64,000 nt of DNA from JASSUD01 sp031963005. Lineage in GTDB: Bacteria > Pseudomonadota > Gammaproteobacteria > Burkholderiales > Burkholderiaceae. A model generated the notes under the pieces. The model searched no databases. It was not told the origin of the DNA and saw nothing but the letters and a program-made list of their open reading frames with translations. The DNA is taken from assembly GCA_031963005.1 (NCBI GenBank), contig JASSUL010000001.1, forward strand, positions 186,001 to 250,000, given 5' to 3'. The translations under genes and the position numbers were made by a program. Of the stretch, positions 8,366 through 15,997 are shown piece after piece; the first letter of the stretch is position 1, and the number at the start of each line of letters is the position of its first letter.

Positions 8366-9208
8366 ATGACGGTCAAAATTAATAACGCTAACGACATTGC
8401 GCACATGAGAGTGGCTTGTCGTTTAGCTAGCGAAGTACTCGATTACATCACCCCTTTTGTAAAAGCGGGGGTTACCACCGAGGAACTAGACCGTCTGTGT
8501 CACGAATACATGGTTCATGAACAGCAGTGCATTCCTGCCTGCTTACACTATCAACCTCCAGGGTTTCCTCCCTACCCTAAAACCACCTGTATTTCCGTGA
8601 ATGATGTGGTATGTCATGGAATACCTAGCCAGCGCGCGTTAAAAGATGGAGATATCCTGAATATCGATATCACCGTGATTAAGGATAAATATTTTGGCGA
8701 TACCAGCCGGATGTTTATCGTAGGCAAACCTTCTATTTTGGCTAATCGCCTAGTGCAAACCACTTATGAATGTATGTGGGCAGGGATTTCCGAAATACGC
8801 CAGGGAGCGACACTGGGAGACCTAGGGTACGCCGTACAGCAATATGCTCAAGAGCGCGGCTTTAGTGTGGTTCGGGAATATTGTGGACATGGCATTAATA
8901 CCGTCTTTCATGATGACCCTCAGGTATTGCATTATGGTCGGCCTGGGCAAGGCCTCACTCTGCAAGCAGGGATGATTTTCACCGTTGAGCCCATGATTAA
9001 TGCAGGCGTTCGCGATATCCGGACGATGCCTGATCACTGGACAGTTAAAACACGGGATCGAAGCCTATCAGCACAATGGGAACACACCATCTTAGTGACG
9101 CAAACCGGGTATGAAGTATTAACACTAAGCGCAGGCTCTTTACCTCCCCCTGCTTTTGTTACTATGCAAACTACTACGGACAAGGCCAGCACTTCAACAG
9201 CGCTATAA
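8366..9208 (+). CDS. map: Methionine aminopeptidase, type I
   Basis: Map removes the initiator Met from nascent proteins. The five metal ligands are visible in order: Asp in LNIDITV, Asp in YFGDTSRM, His in GHGINTVFH, Glu in FTVEPMIN and Glu in QWEHTILV. At 280 residues it is about 15 longer than the family because of a Ser/Thr-rich tail after TGYEVLTLS. The gene is divergent from rpsB, as usual, but is separated from it here by the toxin-antitoxin pair. ligA follows 112 bp downstream instead of glnD, which often follows map in proteobacteria. Confidence 0.96.
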   Translation: MTVKINNANDIAHMRVACRLASEVLDYITPFVKAGVTTEELDRLCHEYMVHEQQCIPACLHYQPPGFPPYPKTTCISVNDVVCHGIPSQRALKDGDILNIDITVIKDKYFGDTSRMFIVGKPSILANRLVQTTYECMWAGISEIRQGATLGDLGYAVQQYAQERGFSVVREYCGHGINTVFHDDPQVLHYGRPGQGLTLQAGMIFTVEPMINAGVRDIRTMPDHWTVKTRDRSLSAQWEHTILVTQTGYEVLTLSAGSLPPPAFVTMQTTTDKASTSTAL

Positions 9209-9320
9209 AGCCCTCTTTTGTCTCAGTAGGCATACCAGGTGGGGAGCTGTATTGCCTCCCCTCCTTCTATACCTTCCCTCCTATGCAGTGCTTGCATCCC
9301 CCTCTGCCTGCTGCACCTCT

Positions 9321-11393
9321 ATGACAGCCTCTACCCTGCCAGATCTCCTTGAAGCCCATGAGCGCGCGGCGCAACTTCGGCACACGATAGCGCAGCACGA
9401 TTACGCGTACTATGTCCTCGATGCCCCGACAATTTCGGATGCGCAGTATGATCAATTATTTGCTCAGCTTATTACGCTCGAAACAGCTTATCCCGAATGC
9501 CTCACGCCAGATTCCCCCACCCAAAAGGTAGGAGGAACTGTAGCCGAGGGGTTTGAGCCCATTAAGCATTCGCTACCCATGCTCTCTTTGCAAAATGGGT
9601 TTAGTGACGAAGAAATCCGCGCATTCGACCAACGGTGTGTTGATCTACTTCAACAAGAGACTATCGAGTACGCCTGTGAATTAAAGTTTGATGGACTTGC
9701 CATTTCACTGCAGTATATCAACGGCGTCCTGGTACAGGCAGCAACACGAGGAGACGGCATAACAGGGGAAGGCATTACAGAAAATATACGTACCGTGCGC
9801 GGCATTCCATTGCGACTACGCGCTGCAGAATGCCCCGATATACTTGAAGTACGTGGCGAAGTCCTCATGTTTAAAAAAGACTTTGCTGAACTCAATGAAC
9901 GCCAAGCTGCTGCTGAACAAGCAATTTTTGCAAATCCCCGCAATGCGGCAGCAGGAAGCCTTCGTCAACTCGATTCGCGTATCACCGCTACTCGGCGTTT
10001 GCGTTTTTTTGCCTATGGGATAGGTGCCTTTTCTGGAGGAGAACTGCCCTCTACCCATGACGGTCTACTTCAAAAATACTCCGAGCTTGGTTTACCAGTC
10101 TCTCCTGAGCGCGCGGTAGTCCAGGGCCCCTCCGGTTTAATGGCGTTTTATCGGCGTATTGAAGAAAAGCGAGAAAGCCTGCCATATGAAATCGATGGCG
10201 TCGTCTATAAGGTCAATCGCCATGCGCAGCAAGCGCAAATGGGATTTGTATCGCGCGCGCCACGTTTTGCGCTGGCGCATAAGTTTCCTGCGCAAGAAGC
10301 GCTCACCACTTTACTGGATATTAGCGTCAATGTAGGCCGCACAGGCGCGATTACCCCCGTTGCCCATTTAGCGCCTGTACGGGTAGGAGGCGTGACAGTT
10401 TCACGCGCCACGCTACATAATGAAGACGAACTCCGACGCAAAGATATCTGGATCGGGGATACCGTAAGCATACGGCGCGCTGGAGATGTCATTCCCGAGG
10501 TCGTCTGCAGTCTTCGCGATCAACGCCCTGCTCAAGCGCATCCTTTCATCATGCCAACGCATTGTCCGGTTTGCGCATCTCCCATCGAACGCTTAGAAGA
10601 CGAAGCCGTTGCACGCTGCATCGGCGGCCTTATTTGTGCTGCGCAACGCAAACAAGCACTCTGGCATTTCGCACAACGCAAAGCCTTCGATATCGAAGGC
10701 TTAGGGACCAAAGTGATTGATCAGCTCGTTGATCACGACGTCGTACAAACCCCTGCAGATCTCTTTCGCTTAGATATGCAGACATTATGTGCACTAGAAC
10801 GCTTTGCCGAAAAATCAGCGCAAAATCTATTAGATGCCCTTGAAAGCGCGAAACACACTACACTAGCTCGCTTCATTTACGCACTAGGTATTCGTCACGT
10901 AGGAGAGGCCACGGCTAAAAACTTAGCACGCTACTTTGGAAAGCTCGATCCCCTAATGCAAGCCAGTGTAGACGTGTTTTTAGAGGTTCAAGATGTGGGG
11001 CCTGTCGTGGCAGCCTCCATCGTGCAGTTTTTCACGCAGCCGCATCATATTGAAGTGATTGCACAACTCCGTCATGCAGGCGTACATTGGGAAGAAATCG
11101 ATCCAGCACCTCGCCCTCTTCCTGCGCCACTGGCAGGCTGTATCGTCGTTCTAACGGGAACACTCCCCACACTCACCCGCGAAGAAGCCCAGAAGCAACT
11201 AGAAGCCGCCGGTGCTCGTGTGACCAGCACGGTTTCTAAAAAAACACATTATGTTGTTGCCGGTACAGACGCGGGACAAAAACTGGTCAAAGCCCAATCC
11301 TTAGGCATACCCGTGCTCGATGAACAAGGCTTACAAACGTTGCTCAACACGCCGCTCCCTGTACTAGAAGATCTCCCCTCAACAAAAGACTAG
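9321..11393 (+). CDS. ligA: NAD-dependent DNA ligase
   Basis: LigA seals nicks during replication and repair using NAD. With the ATG at 9321 the protein is 690 residues, close to the family length (~670-690); the open frame runs 55 codons further upstream into map but that segment is not ligase-like. Domains: Ia domain (HDYAYYVLDAPTISDAQYD), adenylation site ELKFDG with Lys122, OB fold, four-cysteine zinc finger starting CPVCASP, helix-hairpin-helix repeats, and C-terminal BRCT domain (GCIVVLTGTLPTLTREEA). In Burkholderia ligA usually follows zipA; here zipA is nearly 50 kb away at 58065, which points to rearrangement. Confidence 0.96.
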   Translation: MTASTLPDLLEAHERAAQLRHTIAQHDYAYYVLDAPTISDAQYDQLFAQLITLETAYPECLTPDSPTQKVGGTVAEGFEPIKHSLPMLSLQNGFSDEEIRAFDQRCVDLLQQETIEYACELKFDGLAISLQYINGVLVQAATRGDGITGEGITENIRTVRGIPLRLRAAECPDILEVRGEVLMFKKDFAELNERQAAAEQAIFANPRNAAAGSLRQLDSRITATRRLRFFAYGIGAFSGGELPSTHDGLLQKYSELGLPVSPERAVVQGPSGLMAFYRRIEEKRESLPYEIDGVVYKVNRHAQQAQMGFVSRAPRFALAHKFPAQEALTTLLDISVNVGRTGAITPVAHLAPVRVGGVTVSRATLHNEDELRRKDIWIGDTVSIRRAGDVIPEVVCSLRDQRPAQAHPFIMPTHCPVCASPIERLEDEAVARCIGGLICAAQRKQALWHFAQRKAFDIEGLGTKVIDQLVDHDVVQTPADLFRLDMQTLCALERFAEKSAQNLLDALESAKHTTLARFIYALGIRHVGEATAKNLARYFGKLDPLMQASVDVFLEVQDVGPVVAASIVQFFTQPHHIEVIAQLRHAGVHWEEIDPAPRPLPAPLAGCIVVLTGTLPTLTREEAQKQLEAAGARVTSTVSKKTHYVVAGTDAGQKLVKAQSLGIPVLDEQGLQTLLNTPLPVLEDLPSTKD

Positions 11394-11412
11394 CCCTTGT
11401 ATCCTCCAAAAC

Positions 11413-11447
11413 AAAAAAAGCTGGAGATACTGCCTCCAGCTTTTTTT
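11413..11447. terminator. Bidirectional rho-independent terminator between ligA and uppP
   Basis: Arms AAAAAAAGCTGGAG and CTCCAGCTTTTTTT enclose a 7-nt loop. A/T runs on both sides let it serve the convergent genes ligA (plus) and uppP (minus). Confidence 0.85.
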
Positions 11448-11520
11448 ACGTCTCCTGGTGTAGGATGGACCCATCCCAGGGGTAATACCGCTCTTTCAAA
11501 CACTACGGTAGCGATATCAT

Positions 11521-12357
11521 TTAGGCCAAACCAGGCACCGCTATAAACCATGCCAAAGAGAGCGTACCTAAGCCCACACAATACAAACCAAACCAGGCCA
11601 ATCGCCCTTTACCGGATAAGTAGTGCATCAGAAAACGTACACTGAAGTAGGCGGTAACAGCGGTTAATAGCGCCCCTATCCCAGCCAGCATCAACTGTGA
11701 CTGCGAGCCCATAAAAAGCTTAGGAAGCTCCAGCAATCCTGCTGCAAAAATAATCGGTGTGCCGAGCAAAAAAGAAAATTCCGCCGCTTTTTCTGCGCTT
11801 AAACCCAAGCGAATTCCTGCAAGCAAAGTTAACCCACTACGGGAAAAACCAGGAATTAATGCGCCCACCTGTGCGATCCCAATCAGCGCAGCAGATTTAA
11901 AGCTCAGCTTGGTAGGCGTTGTGCTGGGAGAGCGGCGGCGTTGCCAAAAATCTCCTACCCACAACAATATCCCATTCAAAATCATCGCGACCGCGATAAT
12001 CCTCAAATCATGAAATAAATATTCCAAACGCTTCTCAAAGAGCAAGCCGATCAAACCCGCCGGGATCGTCCCTATGACCAAAGCCCAAGCCAAGTGCCCA
12101 TCGTCATTTTTCTGGCCACGCAAAGAAGCGATCCATCCTTTAAAAAGCGCTATCCAGCGCACACGGAAATACCATAAGAGAGCAATCGCCGTTCCAAAAT
12201 GTAAAGCGACCACAAACGGCACCACTTGCGGCATATCGCGCCCCAAATGCACTCCTACTAGCCCGGGAATCAACATCGTATGCCCCAAGCTACTAATAGG
12301 GAAAAGCTCGGTGATCCCCTGCAGTACCGTTAAAAATAATAAAAACAATAAACTCAT
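11521..12357 (-). CDS. uppP: Undecaprenyl-diphosphatase (UppP/BacA)
   Basis: This integral membrane phosphatase recycles undecaprenyl diphosphate to the monophosphate carrier. The 278-residue protein has the two family motifs, GITELFPISSLGH (residues 14-26) and PGFSRSGLT, plus about eight hydrophobic segments. The first motif has LF where most members have FL, a minor change. It acts downstream of UppS encoded at 2713-3480. It is convergent with ligA across a strong shared terminator. Confidence 0.95.
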   Translation of the reverse strand: MSLLFLLFLTVLQGITELFPISSLGHTMLIPGLVGVHLGRDMPQVVPFVVALHFGTAIALLWYFRVRWIALFKGWIASLRGQKNDDGHLAWALVIGTIPAGLIGLLFEKRLEYLFHDLRIIAVAMILNGILLWVGDFWQRRRSPSTTPTKLSFKSAALIGIAQVGALIPGFSRSGLTLLAGIRLGLSAEKAAEFSFLLGTPIIFAAGLLELPKLFMGSQSQLMLAGIGALLTAVTAYFSVRFLMHYLSGKGRLAWFGLYCVGLGTLSLAWFIAVPGLA

Positions 12358-13184
12358 CTATACATTTTCCTATTGAAATGACCTCTACCCACTATGGATC
12401 GACTTATCTACAGACACATAGGCCTCGGCCATAAACACCATACACTGAAAAAAGACAATAGATCCCGCCTTCTGTTATCAAAAAGCATTTTGGCACTGAC
12501 AGTGAGACAGGCATAAAAGCGCATGAAACACTAAGAACCTGCGCTTTTCAACTAGTACAAGCAATAAAAGATATCTTAGATCACTGAAAGCACATACCAA
12601 AAGCGTATCTTAAATTATTTTCAGTGAAAACCTGACGGTATATATCCCCGCAATACGCTTTTCTAACTCTTATTCCGCAACAGGATTAAGTGTAAACACA
12701 TTATAGAGTGGCAACAGGAAAAATCTGCGTACGAGCTCATTTTTACTCCAAGCTTCTACTCTATACTCGACTCTTCCTCACCTAAATGCATATCCCTTTT
12801 ATAGCCTTTACAGGTCAGATCAACAGATCTGCAAAATTTTGCCGCACTGCAAATCTGGCCATATTGCGCGGCCTATGCATGCATAAAATTTTGCATCCTC
12901 CATTTTCAGCTTGCCTCAGTTTACTTAACGCTGCTTCTTATAATTTTATATTTCCTCTTACACAAAAGATAACATTAGCATATATTAAAAAATAAAATAA
13001 AAATACCTCCTGCAGGAGGACGCAAAGAACAGAGAATTCCAATTGTGCATCTGCTTTATCTTGGTTGAAATTCTATATTTTCCAGGCCCAGTGATTTCAT
13101 AATTCAGCATAACCATTATAAAAAATGGTGCTATATGCCATCGCTCTGCCATAAGCTTCTTTACTCAACCAGATATTTTCCCCC
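12358..13184. other. Long intergenic region upstream of the repeat protein
   Basis: No convincing gene is seen in these 827 bases. There is a 14-bp palindrome CCTCCTGCAGGAGG at 13006-13019 and a 12-bp palindrome GCAAAATTTTGC near 12831. The short open frame at 12786-12995 lacks codon bias and a ribosome site and was not called. Confidence 0.5.
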
Positions 13185-14906
13185 ATGCCCTTTCCAATCA
13201 CGACCATTTATATACCTAATACCTGCTCAACAGTTAACAATAAAGAATATAATAAATTTATATATAAAGCACCGACATCCACTAGAGAAAATATAGAAAT
13301 CAATAGCTCATCACTAGAAAGGGCTAAAGCATCTCTCACCTTTGCAATTCAAAATAATAAAAACCTACAGAATACATCGAATTTATTGCAAGATAGTTTA
13401 CAATATTTTAAAACTTCAATTTATTCAAATAAAGAGAATATAGATAACAAGGATGTAAGAACGCTAGTAACCATTGCAAATATTTACTGTAAACTTCCAT
13501 ATGGTCGGGATAAATGTATCGATATTGCATCGCAGGTATGCAAATTTGCAGATTATCATAAGGGCTTAAAAAATTACAATGCACAAGATTTGTCCATTTT
13601 AGCGAATGCTTTCAGTAAATTTCCAGATAACTCGATATGTGAGTCAGCCTGCATTAAGATTGCATTGGAGATGCGTGAAAGGATTTATTTTTCTAACGGA
13701 ATGCAAGATTTCAATGTGCAACATTTGGCCAATTTAGCCAATGCTTTCTGCAAATTCTACAATAGCCCCATTTGTAGAAAAGCATGCACCACGATTGCGA
13801 CTGAGGTAGATAGACGAGCTCACTCTATTGAAGGTCTCAGAGAATTCAATGCGCAGCATTTGGCGAATTTAGCCAATGCTTTTTGCAAATCCCTCGATAG
13901 CTCCATTTGTAGAAAAGCATGCGCCATGATTGCGGCTGAGGTAGATAGGCTGGCTCACTCTACTGAAGGTCTTAGAGGATTCAATGCGCAAAATTTGGCT
14001 AACTTAGCCAATGCTTTTAGCAAACTCTCTGATAACCCCGTTTTCGAATCAGTATGCATCGCAATTGCGCTAGAGATAGATCAACGACTCCTCGATAATA
14101 TAAGCATTGACGAGCCCGATACCCAGAATTTAGCCAGTTTAGCCAATGCTTTCAGTAAATTCCAAGATCACCCTGCCATCAAAAGCGCAGCGTCGACTAT
14201 TGCATCAAAGATCAATAATCAAGCCTACTCTAGCCAAGGTCTACAAGAATTCCATGAGCAACATTTATCCATGTTGGCAAATGCTTTTATTAAATTTCAA
14301 AGCTACTCAGCCTGTAGAGCAGCATGTGAGAATATCGCATTAGAATTTATTAAACGTACCTGCTATTATGAAGGTTTGAAAAATTTTAAAGCACAAAATC
14401 TCGCTAATTTAGCAAATTCTTTTTGCAAATTTAAAAATAATTTAACTTATAAAATAGCTTGTTCTACGATCGCATCAGAGATAATTAAACGAAATAAATC
14501 TCATCAAGGTCTCAAAGAATTCAATCCTCAGCACTTAGCAAACTTAGCCAATTCTTTTAGCAAATACCCAGAGGATCAAATCAGTAAAGCAGCCTCCTCT
14601 ATTATTGCATTGGAAATATACAAACGGACAAATTCCCATAAAAATTGGGAAGATTTTTATCCCAGAAGTTTAACGCATTTAGCACAATCCCTCAGCATAT
14701 TCCTAGATAATACCCATTGCAAATCAACATATATTGCCCTTGTGCGAGAGATATGCAAACGCACGCTCTCTATCGAAGGCCGAAACACTTTTGAAAAATA
14801 TGATTTGCAAGATACCATAGCCACCTTCAATAACCCTGAAATATCTGAGGCATGCAAACTAGAAATCCGATTAATAAAAATGAGCATCAATAAAAAAGTG
14901 ATATAG
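13185..14906 (+). CDS. Solenoid protein of tandem 45-residue LANLANAF repeats (OPR/DUF1601-like), putative effector
   Basis: The 573-residue protein has an N-terminal Asn/Ser-rich leader (about 1-85), then about ten consecutive units of exactly 45 residues from about residue 125 to the end, preceded by one degenerate unit. The consensus of each unit is GLrxFnaQhLANLANAF followed by cKfxdnpicrkAcxxIAxEixkR. Two alpha-helices per unit are likely, giving an alpha-solenoid. The LxxLANAFxKF core recalls octotricopeptide (OPR) repeats and the DUF1601 repeats of Coxiella, but those are near 38 residues; membership is not proven. There is no signal peptide, membrane segment or catalytic motif. Base composition is more A+T-rich than neighbours, and codon use suggests transfer. 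No good Shine-Dalgarno precedes the ATG. The gene stands alone between uppP and tRNA-Leu. Confidence 0.8.
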   Translation: MPFPITTIYIPNTCSTVNNKEYNKFIYKAPTSTRENIEINSSSLERAKASLTFAIQNNKNLQNTSNLLQDSLQYFKTSIYSNKENIDNKDVRTLVTIANIYCKLPYGRDKCIDIASQVCKFADYHKGLKNYNAQDLSILANAFSKFPDNSICESACIKIALEMRERIYFSNGMQDFNVQHLANLANAFCKFYNSPICRKACTTIATEVDRRAHSIEGLREFNAQHLANLANAFCKSLDSSICRKACAMIAAEVDRLAHSTEGLRGFNAQNLANLANAFSKLSDNPVFESVCIAIALEIDQRLLDNISIDEPDTQNLASLANAFSKFQDHPAIKSAASTIASKINNQAYSSQGLQEFHEQHLSMLANAFIKFQSYSACRAACENIALEFIKRTCYYEGLKNFKAQNLANLANSFCKFKNNLTYKIACSTIASEIIKRNKSHQGLKEFNPQHLANLANSFSKYPEDQISKAASSIIALEIYKRTNSHKNWEDFYPRSLTHLAQSLSIFLDNTHCKSTYIALVREICKRTLSIEGRNTFEKYDLQDTIATFNNPEISEACKLEIRLIKMSINKKVI

Positions 14907-15060
14907 TTTTGAGGCGAACGGATGCGCAGAGACAAAAAGTGCCTGTGCATCGTTGAAAAGATCAATTAAAAGAGAGGAATGCTATAGAGAGGCGGGGCAT
15001 GCCCTGAACTAAAGGTAATTATTACCTTCAAATTACCTTTTATATTTTTCTTCTTTCACT

Positions 15061-15156
15061 TATAGAAAAAGGGGTTACGCTGGGTTGAGTTAAAAATTAT
15101 CTTTTTCTTAGCTTTAACTCGCTGCTTCCGCATAAGGAAACCCCCTTTTCTGTATA
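15061..15156. repeat. Nested inverted repeat, possible MITE or terminator structure
   Basis: Outer imperfect arms (TATAGAAAAAGGGGTT and the complement of AACCCCCTTTTCTGTATA) flank an inner perfect pair GAGTTAAA/TTTAACTC (15087-15094, 15113-15120). Origin unknown. Confidence 0.45.
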
Positions 15157-15213
15157 CAAAAAGGAGACAACTAACCTTTAGCCATTACGACAAATTAAAA
15201 AAGCGTTTAAAAA

Positions 15214-15266
15214 TGAACAGCCCCCCAAAAGTTAGACACCAAATCTAACTTTTGGGGGGCTGTTCA
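15214..15266. repeat. Head-to-head IS3-family-like terminal inverted repeats
   Basis: Two exact 23-nt arms (15214-15236 and 15244-15266) are separated by 7 nt. Each arm starts TGAACAGCCCCCC and continues AAAAGTTAGA, which resembles ends of IS3-family (IS150 group) elements. With no transposase between them they look like fused element ends or an extreme deletion derivative. An IS3 transposase relic lies at 46464-46920. Confidence 0.6.
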
Positions 15267-15288
15267 AAATCAAAGGCTTAGGTATTTA

Positions 15289-15373
15289 TGGTGCCCGGGG
15301 TCGGACTCGAACCGACACGCCTCTCGGCGGGGGATTTTGAGTCCCCTGCGTCTACCAATTTCACCACCCGGGC
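15289..15373 (-). tRNA. tRNA-Leu (anticodon CAA)
   Basis: The reverse strand folds as an 85-nt class II tRNA: acceptor GCCCGGG/CCCGGGC, anticodon loop CTCAAAA, long variable arm CGCCGAGAGGCG, T-loop TTCGAGT, discriminator A and encoded CCA. It flanks accessory genes on both sides and could be an island integration point. Confidence 0.96.
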
Positions 15374-15997
15374 AATGGCGCGCATAGTACCATAAATAAA
15401 GGATGTGCAGCATATTTCTATTTGATTTTAGGGCTATTTTTGCTTCGCAGTTCTGCGCTTGCTTCGCAATTCCTGTTTTTTAGGTCCACTTCCCCCCTGT
15501 GGAAGCTAGCAAAGATGTGTAACGCATTGCGTTTGGCTATTTGCACAGAAGCCCCAATTTTTCATGAATCATCTGCGCAAAAGGTCGGCCTGTATAACTG
15601 CCATCCACCAAGAGCGCCCTGACATCAGATAAGTTTCCTTTGGATTGGGCCGTATTCGTATTTTTGACACTCTACGCATCAACAATTACGAAATTTCGCC
15701 CCTGTTTCATACAGTCCTCGCCAGCTACATTTGTTTGCACTGGCGTTTCAAACTGTTCTCGACTTACATCACATATCCGCTTTTCAACAGATACGTAATG
15801 CCACAAATATATTGTACAAATCTACTTGACGAGGACGGATTTTTTCCCGCGCTGTTTCCAACAGCAGACGAATTGAGTAGACCTGTCTCATACGAGTTTC
15901 TGATTCGCTTGCGGTTAATCCATAAACTTCTCAGATTTAAAAAACTTTGAACAGATTCTGAGAAAAGCAATTGGGCATATTTGAATCCAGGTGGGCC
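15374..15997. other. Intergenic region upstream of the DUF2235 gene
   Basis: I see no supported gene in these 624 bases. The open frames here have no ribosome site or recognisable product. Confidence 0.5.

Larger units (their letters stand above)
14907..15288. other. Intergenic region with nested inverted repeats
   Basis: No gene is seen. It contains a 17-nt palindrome AAGGTAATTATTACCTT near 15012-15028, a nested hairpin at 15061-15156 and an IS3-type inverted repeat pair at 15214-15266, ahead of tRNA-Leu. Confidence 0.6.

Noticed and set aside
12786..12995. 69-codon plus-strand frame upstream of the repeat protein
   Set aside because: No Shine-Dalgarno, no recognisable product and compositional bias typical of non-coding DNA; treated as intergenic.
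15645..15950. 101-codon plus-strand frame before the DUF2235 gene
   Set aside because: No ribosome site or family resemblance; an overlapping minus frame is equally long.
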